Below are positions 10,657-21,356 of a stretch of 64,000 nt of DNA, in pieces. Within the stretch, counting starts at the first letter, position 1, and every line of letters starts with the position of its first letter. The notes under the pieces are model-generated. The model searched no databases. It was not told where the DNA came from and was given only the letters and a program-made list of their open reading frames with translations. A program made the position numbers and the translations under genes. Source of the stretch: Oidiodendron maius Zn (Eukaryota; Ascomycota; Leotiomycetes; Myxotrichaceae); contig KN832873.1 in the NCBI GenBank assembly GCA_000827325.1, positions 820,245 through 884,244 of the forward strand, read 5' to 3'.

Positions 10657-13600
10657 ATGGAGGATCAGACGGGAGCAAGGGTCAATACTAAAGGCTTCAC
10701 CGTCCTTTTTGAACCAGAAAGCCCTCTCATCGAGTAGGTCTCGCTTTTCCTTGGGCGGTTTCTGCCTTGGGAGTGCTGCCACTGACCTGTTGAAGTATCG
10801 TCTTCATTCACGGATTTACCGGCGATCCTAAAGGGACGTGGACTCTGAAGAAGTGCCCCAAGCCGCCAAAAAAGCACAATCTAGAAAGTGCTGAAATTGA
10901 CCAGCGTTGTGACGCAGTCGGCTCCGCTCCATCGAAATATCTGAAACTCTTCACCAGAAGACAACCTCATCATGTGAAAGTTTCAACTTCGCAACCAAGG
11001 ATCGCTTCCGGACTGAGTAGTAGTGTAAATGAATCGTGTCGGGCAGAAGTATACTGGCCCAGAGATCTGCTACCTCAGACAGTTCCAGGTGCTCGGGTTC
11101 TCACTTACGGTTATGACACGAATGTGCGGCACTCAGCAATGGGTGTCATAAGCCAGAACACTATACACGATCACGGCTGGAACTTCTTGTGCGCATTGGA
11201 AGAATTGCGCCGTGATGAGCCCTTACGCCCGCTCCTTCTTATTTCGCACAGTTTAGGTGGCCTTATTGTGAAAGAGGCGTTGAGAAAATCTAGCGATTGG
11301 GAACTGGTCAAACCCCATCTATGCAGCATCGTGAGATCAACTGTTGGAGTGTTATTTTTTGGCACTCCACATCGTGGCGCTGACCCTCGAGGTCTTATCC
11401 ACCACGCACTAACCCAACTGGCGAAAGGTGTTGGCTTTAAATTTAACGACAGAGTTGTCGAAACCCTCATGCCTGGCGGAGAACATTTGAGAGAGATGAG
11501 AGATGAGTTTGCCGCACTAGCTCGGCAGGGACGATGGATCATCTATTGTTTTCAGGAAGAGTATGGCCTTCCTGGGCTCTTTGGCAAAAAGGTATCAACA
11601 TCATGAACAGCTTCATGTCTTGCAGCTGACTCTCAAGGTTGTTGACGATGAATCGTCCCGTCTCGATGACCCTACCATCGAAACTCCGCGGCATATTTCG
11701 AGTAACCACATGGACATGTGTCGATTCTCTGGGACCGGAGATCCAGAATATCAAAAGGTTGCTGCGGCAATTGGGCGGATACTGCGAAAACTTCCGCCGA
11801 AACTTCAACCTAGCTTGGTCAGGTTTAATAGCGCAGCGTCGAGCAATTTTGCTGACCCCCGTATATCAGACATCTCACCACAATGGAGCTGCACTGAGAA
11901 TAACAAGATGGATAATTTCGGTCCCATTACAAAATTCAGTGACAGTGATCAAACCGGCGCACGACAAAATTTGATAAATCTTTTGCATTTTGACCAGATA
12001 GACGCCCGACTTATGACATTGAAAACTGCAGAGGCAAAAACCTGCCAGTGGTTTCTCCGCAAGCTCGAATACACAGGTTGGATGGACGCAGAGAAATTGC
12101 AAGAACATCATGGATTCCTGTGGATTAAGGGGAAACCTGGTGCTGGAAAATCGATATTGATGAAGTTTCTTTTCTCGGAGGCAAAGGAATCAGCTAAGTC
12201 AATTCCAAACGCCATGGTAATCTCATTCTTCTTCAACGCGCGGGGTGATCATCTGGAGATGTCAACCGTGGGTCTTTATCGATCTCTCTTATTACAGATA
12301 TTCGAGAAAGCACCAGATTTACGAGGCGTTTTAGATGGACTCGACTACAATGCTCAACGCCTAATTCAAGAGCATGGATGGCAAATCGAAATCCTCAAAG
12401 AGATATTAGCCAAAGCTGTCGGGGCCTTAGGGAACCGAACCTTAACATGTTTCATTGACGCTCTGGATGAAGGTAACGAAGATCAGGTTGCGGATATGAT
12501 CTCATTCTTTGAAGAAATTGGAGAAAACGCTGCGGATACCAATACTCGCTTGCATATATGCCTTGCAAGCCGCCATTACCCAACAATTATTGTTCAGAGA
12601 GGGTTTGAAGTGGTTCTAGAAGATGAAAAGGAACATGCGGCGGATATCACCCGTTATATCAAGTCAAAACTGAGACTGGGCAATTCAAATCAGGCAGAGG
12701 CTCTAAGATCTGATATACTGGAGAAATCTGCGGGAATTTTTCTCTGGGTTGCCCTGGTCATCCAAATCCTGAATAAAGAATATGCCAAAGGCCATGTCGG
12801 TGCTCTTCGACACCGCCTGAAGGACATCCCACAAGACTTAGACGAGCTATTCGAGATGATCCTCACGAGGGACTGCGAGAATATGCAGGAGCTTCGGCTA
12901 TGCACTCAGTGGGTCCTCTTCGCGATGCGCCCCTTGAAGCCAGAGGAGCTTTACTTCGCAGTTCACATTGGGCTTGGCCAAAGCACTTTGACATCTTGGG
13001 ATACAGATAGTATTTCCTCCGACGACATGCATCGGTTTGTGCACAGCTCTTCTAAAGGCCTAGCGGAGGTTACCAAATCTAGAACCCCCGCCGTTCAATT
13101 TATCCACGAATCTGTCCGCGACTTCCTCCTTCTCAAGGATGGTAAAAGGAAGCTATGGCCTACGTTTGGTGAGCAGTTTGCGGGCCATAGCCAAGAGACC
13201 CTCAAAAATTGCTGCTTAGCACAGATTGATGCTGTTCAAGATATCAATCTTCCCTTGACTGACCGTGGTGACTTAAAGAAAAACATCCAAATCAAATATC
13301 CGTTCCTAGATTACGCTACAACAAATGTCCTTTTACACTCAAACCAAGCACAGAGAGTCGGAGTTGCGCAGAATACTTTTATTACTACCTTTCCCTTGCA
13401 GCATTGGATCAGGCTAAGCAACTTTTTCGAGAAATTCCAAGCCCGGCGCTACACAGACCAAGCAAGTCTTCTCTACATCCTGGCAGAGCTCAATTGCGCA
13501 AGTCTGATCAAAGTTCATCCACGAGCACCTGACCACTTCGATATACAAGGCGAACGTTACACCTACCCTTTCATTGCGGCAGTAGTGCTTAGGAATGAAG

Positions 13601-14760
13601 ATGCAATTCGAGAACTCATACATGCCATTCTGCCAAATCAGCCAGACGCTTTGATGCATCTCCGTGGCGCTCTTGATGGTTTTCCGCACGGAAGGGATTT
13701 CCGATGTCGCAAAGATCATGAGTTATTCTCCTTTCTTGTTGACTTCAACCATGAGGGCATATTTCGATACGCCCTCGAGACATACCCGGTCGAGATCGAG
13801 TTGACGGATAAGAACCGACGGACACCACTGTCATGGGCTGCAGAAAGGGGGCGTGAGGTGGTGGCCAATCTGCTGCTAGCACGCCCTGAGGTCGATGCCG
13901 ACTCGAAGGACCGCTCTGAACGGACACCTCTATCGTGGGCTGCACAGTGGGGGCATGGGGCAGTGGTTAAGCTACTGCTCGAGAAGGGCGCTGAGCTGGA
14001 GTCCAAGGACAGTTCTAGTCAGACGCCGCTCTCGTGGGCTGCAGAACATGGGTACGAGGCAGTAGTAAAGCTGCTACTCGAGAAAGGCGCTGAGCTGGAG
14101 TCCAAGGACAATTCCGGTAAGACGCCGCTATCGTGGTCTGCATTCCGGGGGCATAAGGCAGTGGTTAAGCTACTGCTCGAGCAGGGTGCTGAGCTGGAGT
14201 CCAAGGACAATTCTAGTCAGACGCCGCTCTCGTGGGCTGCAGAACATGGGTACCAGGCAGTAGTAAAGCTGCTACTCGAGAAAGGCGCTGAGCTGGAGTC
14301 CAAGGACGATTCCGGTAGGACGCCTCTATCGTTAGCTATACATCAGGGGTATGAGGCAGTGGTTAAGCTACTGCTCGAGGAGGGCGCTGAGCTAGAGTCC
14401 AAGGACAATTCTAGTCAGACGCCTCTATCGTTGGCTGCATTCCATGGGTATGAGGCAGTAGTAAAGCTGCTACTCGAGAAGGGCGCTGAGCTGGAGTCCA
14501 AGGACGATTCCGGTCGGACACCGCTATCTTGGGCTACACGCGGCGGTGACGAGGCAGTGGTAAAGCTACTGCTCGAGAAGGGCGCTGAGCTGGAGTCCAA
14601 GGACAATGCCGGTAGGACACCTCTATCGTTGGCTGTACAGTGGAGGCATGAGGCAGTGGTAAAGGTACTGCTCGAGAAGGGTGCCGAACTAGAGTCTAAG
14701 GACAATTCCGTAGGACACCACTATTGTTGGCTAAAGAGCGGGGGAATAAGGCAATGGTAA
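10657..14760 (+). CDS. NLR: alpha/beta-hydrolase (lipase-like)-NACHT-ankyrin protein
   Basis: Fungal NOD-like receptor of about 1,330 residues. Exons are 10657-10733, 10796-11591 and 11626 (or 11638)-14760; both acceptors of the second intron (34 or 46 nt) keep frame. Domains in order: an esterase/lipase-like domain of the type seen at NLR N-termini (oxyanion region IVFIHGFTGDPKGTW, nucleophile S178 in ISHSLGG, FFGTPHRGA); a NACHT NTPase with Walker A GKPGAGKS near residue 460 and Walker B LTCFIDALDEG near 562-572; and nine intact ankyrin repeats from 13810. In known fungal NLRs the C-terminal repeats sense a ligand, NACHT oligomerises, and the N-terminal domain acts as effector, often in non-self recognition or cell death. 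The repeats are nearly identical to each other. The frame shifts in the tenth repeat, so the protein ends at 14760 with about 20 non-ankyrin residues, while repeat DNA runs on to 15025. Confidence 0.88.
13810..14697 (+). repeat. Tandem 99-bp ankyrin-repeat array
   Basis: Nine coding units: the first is 96 bp, the other eight are exactly 99 bp, starting at 13906, 14005, 14104, 14203, 14302, 14401, 14500 and 14599. Each later unit carries the framework TPLS, AVVKLLLEKGAELES and KD. Nucleotide identity between units is very high, including long shared runs around the AVVKLLLEKGAELESKD segment, which points to recent duplication or gene conversion. Differences cluster in the helix-1 and turn positions between TPLS and AVVK (for example WAAEHGY, WSAFRGH, LAIHQGY, WATRGGD). 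Confidence 0.92.
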
Positions 14761-15025
14761 AGCTGCTACTAGAGAAGGTTGCTTAACTAGAGTTAAAAAA
14801 CAGTTCTGGTCAGATGCCACTATCTTTGGCTGTGCTTTGGGGCATGATGTAGTGGTAAAGCTGCTACTCGAGAAGGGTGCCGAACTGGAATCTCAGGACA
14901 GTAATGGTTGGACGGTGCTGTCGAGGGCCTCTGAGCGGGCAGAGAAAATACAGCCGTCGCCACTCTTGGCAAGAGACCGCTACAACAAGATGTTAAAACT
15001 ACTTGATACGGGTGAACAACAATAG
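14698..15025 (+). pseudogene. Decayed ankyrin units beyond the NLR stop
   Basis: Three further repeat units follow the ninth intact one but are no longer joined in one frame. The tenth has lost one base near 14710 (ATTCCGTAGG where sister units read ATTCCGGTAGG) and then carries a TAA where sisters have a sense codon. The eleventh and the final unit keep recognisable ankyrin sequence (VVVKLLLEKGAELES) and end with a normal-looking tail, terminating at 15025. The ancestral protein therefore probably extended to 15025. Confidence 0.75.
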
Positions 15026-15705
15026 TTGAATACTGCCTTGGGAACACATCGGCTTGACTAATCAAAATAGTACAGGCACCAGAGGCTAAGATTTAAGTAG
15101 TGATCATTCACCTCTGCATGAGATATACGCTTTGAAGCTCCATCTAAATTATTAATTATAACTCCTGAATATAAGGTTTAATTCTGCACCGAACTCGAAT
15201 CGAAGCATCATTTGTTAACTGGGTTGAGAAAGCAATCAGGTGGTAGTAAACTACCAAATTATCCTTGAGTCGTCTGTCCATTTAGGTTGTAATATTAAGT
15301 TGATAGATAATCACTACAGACTACTCTATGATTGCTTTGTCGTCTAGAGGGTGGATAAGTTTAGCTTGATACAGCCTATCGCTACTTGGGCCCGGTTGCT
15401 AGCACATCTTTGTACGAGATCTAAGGTCCACTCACAGCCCCTTGCAGGAAATCTGCCATTGCATAGCTATAACTACGTGCGATGATACATAGTACGAAGT
15501 CAGATCTAGAATTGCGGGTGCATGAGGCTAATACAATAACGTAGGGTTATGATTCAGACAGAGAGAGTTTGAGGGTGAGACTGATATTGCATGCGACTAC
15601 AAAAGTATATACGTTTGCTACCTTAAAACTTGTCGGCTGGTCGTAGAAGCGCCATCGCAGGAAAATTTGAAATTTCGAACACGTCTAACAACCTTAGCAG
15701 GCTTG

Positions 15706-15713
15706 TGACGTCA
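15706..15713. promoter_or_regulatory. CRE-type palindrome TGACGTCA
   Basis: Perfect 8-bp ATF/CREB-type bZIP site, followed at once by CGCGTG. A second identical site lies 151 bp away at 15857-15864. In fungi such sites bind ATF/CREB factors of stress and development. Whether it is used here is unknown; the nearest downstream gene start is 2.2 kb away. Confidence 0.4.
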
Positions 15714-15856
15714 CGCGTGTGATCGCGTGCTTAAAGATATCAGCTGCGAGATACACTTCTACACAAGTTGCCGGGAGTGCTCTGAGAGGCTACAGCTATT
15801 AATCAGTCGATAAATGTGGTATCTCAGGGTCATTTCTTCGCAATTGGCAGGCAGAT

Positions 15857-15864
15857 TGACGTCA
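15857..15864. promoter_or_regulatory. Second CRE-type palindrome TGACGTCA
   Basis: Perfect copy of the site at 15706-15713. Two perfect copies within 160 bp are unlikely by chance in this base composition, but no gene nearby explains them. Confidence 0.4.
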
Positions 15865-16298
15865 GGAGTTAGAGATAGCTCAGCCAAGCTTCGCAGCATG
15901 GCGAGATGTGACCTCGCGATCACGACCCAAATTGCGAGACGGATACGGCCGAAGAAAGAAATGGCAATATCTCGGATTAAAAACCTGGAGTAACTTAAAT
16001 GACGGCTCGTAAAATGTGGAGTGCTGTATTGTATATGGAAAACCATAAGGGTCCAAGACAAAATTCGCAGAATCTGAGACCTTTATGGATCCGTCTTCCA
16101 ATAAAGGCAGAAGGGCATTTCCTATTGGCACGAGGGTGGGGGCATGTCTAAGACAATGGCGGGATTTATTTTGGGGCACCCGCGAGGCAGGGGACTTATA
16201 ATATTTACGAAACAATAGCCTAATAATTGACTCTACTGTAGGAAATGATGCGTATCATGTTGGCCGGTCGGGAAATCAGGTCCATCCCAACGAAGAAG

Positions 16299-16318
16299 GA
16301 CAGACAGACAGACAGACA
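16299..16318. repeat. (GACA)5 microsatellite
   Basis: Five perfect tetranucleotide units in non-coding DNA. Confidence 0.95.
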
Positions 16319-16784
16319 AGGACCGGGAACGAGCTTCCGTAGGTTGGAAGCCCATTGGGGAATGCATCAAGATGGCTCTTCTCGGAACCCCTTCGGCGGG
16401 CTTCTGTCACTTTCTTGGGGTCCGGAATGCAGGGCGCCGCGGGGTTCATCACGCCTCCGGGCCAAATGCGTGTCGTACGGATGGGGGTTATCGAAAACAA
16501 CCTCACAGGTGGGCAATTCATCTGTCCTGTAGCAGCTGATGACGATTGACCAGCAATTCCAAGGCCGAAGACCCAACATGTTATGTCATGGTCGGGGGGC
16601 CAGGAATTGCGTTATTTATTGGCAGAAGTTTGTGATGGTTCCTTGCTTTCGGCCTGGCTGATCAAGAAGGTCGGCAATACTCCGGCGGTCGGCCGGTGGC
16701 TGCCGCTCATTGGCCCCGACCGGCCAACATCTCCACCGCAACCAGGGGCAACGCAGCCACCTCGGATCCTGGGCTCCTAAGAGG

Positions 16785-16796
16785 CTGTACGTACAG
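16785..16796. promoter_or_regulatory. 12-bp palindrome CTGTACGTACAG
   Basis: Perfect inverted repeat, followed within 10 bp by a further overlapping CTGTAC/GTACAG pair (16804 onward) and another GTACAG near 16930. The arrangement looks like an operator cluster. The binding factor is unknown. Confidence 0.35.
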
Positions 16797-17804
16797 GACC
16801 GTACTGTACAGGAAAATAATACAACTCACTGCAACCCAGGGTTTCAAGGAACCTCCGCCCAGGGATGCGGATGCGTCTTCAGTGGTCTCTGCCCACCCGT
16901 CTCCGACGGTCCTCGACGGACCCTGATGTACAGAGAGAGGCTCAGTTCCACGCGGCGTTTCGTCTCGACCGGCCGGTCGCAGGATACCACAGGGTCTTCG
17001 ACATGCGCTGAGCGATGGTCCGCAACAGATTCTGAAGCTGGGCGGTCGTGCTGTCCTTATAGTGCAAGGGAGACGCGGCCCAGCCGCTGCAGGAACAAAC
17101 CGAGGTGGTCGGAAGAAAGCTTATAGTTTTTCCTGACATTTTGCGTGTGGTATCGGGGGCCAAGACTCTCGCCAGTGGCAAGGGAGCCATGGTCGAATAC
17201 GAGCGTGAGAACGCGCTTTTTCATGTGCGCTCGTCTCTGCAGGTGCAGCTCTTCAGATGAGCTTTCTTCCCGCCCCTAGTACTCTTAGTACCAGCCATTG
17301 CTATTCTTACCATCACTGACGGCAGGTCTAGAAGCGCCGCGCGGCTGCGTTCTAGGTTCTGTGCAATTCCAAACCCCGTCCGCTTCATGCGATGCTCCAC
17401 TCCAGCAGCAGAGTGGGCTTCCCTATCCATATCTTATACCGGCCTTCCCTGTTTAGCCCGTTACTTGATGCCCACTATGGTCTCTAGATGGCCCGCATTC
17501 CACGAGCCAGCTCCGCCCCCGGCCGGCCCCGGATCTGTAAATGCGGTAGCAATGGGACCCCAAAGCAATCTCGCCGGAAACAGGTCCACCAATATGAGCC
17601 AGCCGGGCCAGGTTTTTTGCTTCGTATCGCATGGGGGAGCGCCACCACGTCGTTGGCACAGGGAAAAAGGGACAGGGAGAGAGCCCATGGACGCTCCACT
17701 GGACAGGGGCCAGGCTTTACGAGGTCCAGGAAAATCTGGTATGGCACGGCGCCAGATGCGAGATTTGGTGTTCCCTTCCGTCTGTGCAGCCCGGCTTATG
17801 TGTG

Positions 17805-17961
17805 TATATAAGTGCCACCCAGCCGTCTCCTTGTTTACTTCCCTTTCTTCTCTTCTTCGTTAGATCCAACCATTCATCCATAACAAGACCTCTGTTCTCT
17901 GTTCTCATCTCGATCGCTACATCAGATCCTTCTGTCGCTAACTCTCACTCAAATCTTCAAC
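17805..17961 (+). promoter_or_regulatory. Core promoter of the GPI-protein gene
   Basis: A TATATAAG element begins 157 bp before the start codon and is followed by a long pyrimidine-rich tract (about 17825-17865). A TATA box plus CT-rich block just before the transcript start is typical of strongly expressed fungal genes. Confidence 0.6.
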
Positions 17962-18276
17962 ATGCGTTTCTCCATTGCTGCCATTGCCCTCGTGGCCACT
18001 GCTGTCTCCGCTCAGTATGCCACCACCACCGCCGCAGTCACCAGCTACGCAGCGTCGAACGCGACCTCCTCCGCCGGGCCCACTGTGTACTCGACGTAAG
18101 GCCCATCTTCAGCCCACTCTTGACCTTCATCACTAACTTCTGACAGCGTCTCTGGTGCTCCCAGCGGAACTGGCTCTGCTCCCACCCACACCCCCTCGTT
18201 CGTCAACGCTGCCCCTGCCAACGAGTACAAGATCGGTGCTGCTGCTCTCGCTGCCGTCGCTGCCCTTGTCCTGTAA
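17962..18276 (+). CDS. Small GPI-anchored cell-wall/secreted protein
   Basis: Exons 17962-18095 and 18147-18276 encode 87 residues. Residues 1-17 are a clear signal peptide (MRFSIAAIALVATAVSA), with cleavage predicted before Gln18. The mature part is rich in Ala, Thr and Ser, with one N-glycosylation sequon (NAT). The C-terminus ends in a hydrophobic tail (IGAAALAAVAALVL) preceded by a short polar segment and small residues, the pattern of a GPI-attachment signal. The 51-nt intron has a GTAAGG donor and CAG acceptor. There are no cysteines, so it is unlike classic effectors or hydrophobins. Codon use is strongly C-ending, which with the TATA box suggests high expression. It is probably a structural wall protein; the exact family is not assigned. 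Confidence 0.85.
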
Positions 18277-18987
18277 GGGACTTTCTCGCGTTGACCTTGG
18301 CCGCCCCAAGGGATCCAACAACTATCTCGGTATTATAGACGGGATTGCGACCGTATACGGGACTGCGGAATCATAGAGCCAGGCAATGATGTTTAACGGG
18401 ACATGTTACAATAGCACAAAAAGGGGCGTCACTGTTTGATTAGTTATCCCCTGCTAAAATGAGCGGATACTCTTAGCATTCTCGCGCGTAGGCGCCGGCC
18501 ATTGCCAGTTAGACGCTACGGCGTAATTAATACTATAATATACCCATAAACCAGACCTTGAGTCCATTGACGGTGCTATATCCTATCACTTTGCATATTG
18601 CTCCATGTGACGTTCTGTTCGAATATTTTGGTGAGAAATTGCCTGCAAGCTTTGAAGCCTTAGATCAGTAGCGCATACAGGTCATCTGCAGTAAGATACC
18701 CGATATTACATAAAATATTGTCGGGGGTACCGGCTGAGCCTGCAGGGACGCGTAAAGTTACTTGAGACGTGGGACGCGCAGTAGAGGAAGTCGCTAGAGG
18801 TCACAACGGATAATGAGATTCGAATTGTTATAACTGCATAATATTCTGAGCACATATCCGTGGATTTTATGGTAGATGACTTCCTCGAAACCAATACCTG
18901 CGTTGCAATGGATATCGTGGTATCTTACGAGATCATTCTTTAAGTGCAGTCTTAACAACTAGCGTATCGGTCATTCCAACAGAAACT
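18277..18987. other. intergenic
   Basis: About 710 AT-rich bases between the 3' ends of the GPI-protein gene and the AAA gene, which converge. Nothing coding was recognised. Confidence 0.5.
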
Positions 18988-21288
18988 CTACCTGGGTGCA
19001 GGAGGCTGCTGGTCCTGAGGGGGCTCGTCATAATCATTTCGTCCATAGAGGTTTGCAGCTCTCCATTCCGCAGTGTCTCTCTTGATCGAGTCAAGGTAAT
19101 CCCGGAAAGAGCGGCTCATAGATAAGACTCTCTCGAAATGATCCTTCTCGACCTTGATGGGTTCTCCCTCGACGTAATCTTGGTCTTCCTTTGCCTCGAA
19201 TTGCGCCAATGCGATTGCGGTCTGCAGAGCGTTACGAATCTCTCGTCCATTAAGTTTTATCTTCAGATCTTTTGAGTCTTGCATGACGTATGTCTTCGCG
19301 CTTGGACTGAGTCTAATCTGCCCGCCTGTGTCAGTGCGCATCTTGTCAAGGAAGCCTTGCCAGATCTCGCGACGCTTATTGTCGTCAAGCTGAGGATATC
19401 CAATGACAACATGGACACGGGACATGAATGCTTCGTCAATGTGCCCCACTCGGTTAGTGGTGAGGAAGAGAAGGCCACTGAAGTACTCCATCTTGCGGAG
19501 AAATGCTACACATATCCCAAGTCAATGCAGCGCGTCAAATCACGAGGAAAGCAGACTTACCGGAAACGATTCCATTCCGAGCAAGATCCGTATGCTTCCT
19601 GCGCTCAAGAAATATATCGGCTTCGTCGATTAAAAGGACGGCTTTCCACCTCTCGGCAAGGTAAAACCAAGAGGAGAGCTCGTTCTCAATCTTGTCTTCC
19701 TTCGTACCGATATCAGCGATGGTCAGCGCAAGAAGCGGTCGCCCAGTGGCAGCTGCAGTACATTCTACATTCCAAAATTAGCTTCATGCCAAAATAAGTT
19801 AACATTCTCATTCCTCTGACTTACCTACTGAAAACGTTTTGCCAACGCCCGGGGGACCTAGGATTCCAAGTTAGGATATTCGTCAAGCAATAATGTGGCA
19901 TGAACATACCATGAAGAAGAATGATGACGCCTTTGCCCTTATCCTTGATGGAATCTGCAGACCATGCTGGCTGCGGACTTAACTGGCTAGACGAGAGAGA
20001 CTTGATGATCTGGAGATGCGATTGCTCCATGACCAGTTTTGTTGGAGTTTTATTCACCTCCATTTCGTGCAGTCTCTCAATATGGGCGGAATCTGGAGAA
20101 GGATAATTAGCACATATTATATTCTCAACCTGCACTAGTCGAGGCAGTCGGCAACTTACACCAGGATTTGATGTCATGCGCGTAGCATGGAATGTCCGGG
20201 CTTAGCAAAAAACATTGATCTTTGGTGAGCTTGGAGGGGTCATCGCCGTCAAGCTTGAGCAGCTCTGCCAGCTTTGAAAGGCGTTGACTCGATTCGTTAG
20301 GGCCGCCGGTTCTGGATTGTCGATTATTTATCCACAGGTCATCTTTCAGCCTCTCGTCCATACCCCACGTCCAGAGTGTATCTGCATCACTCGAGACCTG
20401 GAGGTCTCGACTATCATCTACAATGACTCGACCGTGATACGTTCGCCTCGTCTTTTCAAGTGACTCTCCTTTATAGTTCATCTGCTTGTACCCACTTTGC
20501 AATAACTTCACCTTCTTCAAGCCCCTCGCTTCGAATTGATCACGTCGAGCCCCGCCGTCTATAGCGTCCCAATACTCCCTCGGGATCACGCTAAGAGATG
20601 TGACATCTTGTTCTCCTTCGAAGCGATGGATAACGTGCTTTCCTTTCTCTCCTGATTCTGTATAGCCGCGAAACAACCCAGCATTATAGTCAAGGAACCA
20701 CACAAGGATGTTCCATTTAGTTATTTTCTTGGAGGATCTCTCTTCTTTCCCTTTGACACGCATGATAATAGCTCCTATCCACTCCTTGTCGTATTGGCAA
20801 TAAACGAAGGTTCCGGGCTTCAGGAGGTACCAGAGCGTATCGAATGTGATGGTGGGGACCTTCTTCTGAAGTCGGCGCTGAATGGGAGGTATCAATCTGT
20901 CAACTTGCGGCCGGATAAAGTCGAGCAACACCTTCAGATGGTCCGCCTGTTCTTGGGCGGCAATTTTCTCTTCGTCATTCTCTGAGGACCCGGAAGGGTC
21001 GGATAATTTCGCATGCAACCTTTTCAGCTCCTTTTCATGGTGAACGAGAACCCAGTACGGCTCGTGGATGATCACTACATCACCCGTGAGATTTTGGTTC
21101 GGGTAGTAATCAACAGCCTCTCTGATGACTTCAAGTAGAGGATGAGAGTGGATATCTATTCTTGTCTCAGTCACTTCGGTAATCTTGAGATGCTCCAGCT
21201 TAAGCGGCTCTTCCTCTGGAGGTGTTGTAAGCTCAGGAGATGGCTCGTCATGCTTCATCCCAAATATTTCAAGGTGCATAGCATCCAT
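18988..21288 (-). CDS. AAA+ ATPase with DUF7025-type N-terminal domain
   Basis: 688 residues from exons 21288-20160, 20092-19910, 19857-19825, 19764-19561 and 19505-18988 (introns 67, 52, 60 and 55 nt). ATG 21288 is the first in-frame ATG of the open stretch. The N-terminal about 250 residues match the fungal DUF7025 module (TFDTLWYLLKPGTFVYCQYD, WNILVWFLDYNAGLFRG). The ATPase core has Walker A GPPGVGKT (438-445), Walker B LLIDEAD (D495, E496), the sensor segment FLTTNRVGHIDEAFMSRVHV with an arginine-finger-like Arg, and a C-terminal helical lid. The Walker A motif is carried almost wholly by a 33-nt micro-exon. Such ATPases are numerous in filamentous fungi; they resemble Bcs1/proteasomal-type AAA proteins but their substrates are unknown. 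It is divergent from the gene at 21357, with 68 bp between starts. Confidence 0.9.
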
Positions 21289-21356
21289 TTTTTCCCCCGC
21301 GGTCGTCAAGGTACGATGCCTTTCAACTCGATGGAGATTGGAGCTAACCGAGAGAT
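21289..21356. promoter_or_regulatory. 68-bp divergent gap between AAA and DUF7708-type genes
   Basis: This is the whole space between two opposite start codons, too short for two independent fungal promoters and 5' UTRs. The transcripts must overlap, or one start lies further in. A 10-codon upstream frame begins at the ATG near 21334 and ends in the ATGA that overlaps the + strand start. Confidence 0.55.

Larger units (their letters stand above)
15026..17961. other. Long gene-free region upstream of the GPI-protein gene
   Basis: About 2.9 kb without a supported gene. The first 700 bases are AT-rich; from about 16.3 kb it becomes GC-rich. Open frames of 60-170 codons occur on both strands in the GC-rich part but overlap one another in several frames and show no domain, as expected of stop-poor GC-rich DNA. 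It contains two perfect TGACGTCA sites, a GACA microsatellite, a CTGTAC palindrome and, near the end, a TATA box. Confidence 0.55.

Noticed and set aside
16245-17863. Overlapping open frames of 60-170 codons on both strands
   Set aside because: They overlap in many frames in stop-poor GC-rich DNA and none shows protein-like or family sequence.
20130-20159. 25-30 nt intron in the AAA gene ending at an early AG
   Set aside because: A 67-nt intron ending at the TCTCCAG acceptor, with a TGCTAAT branch site, keeps frame and restores family sequence.
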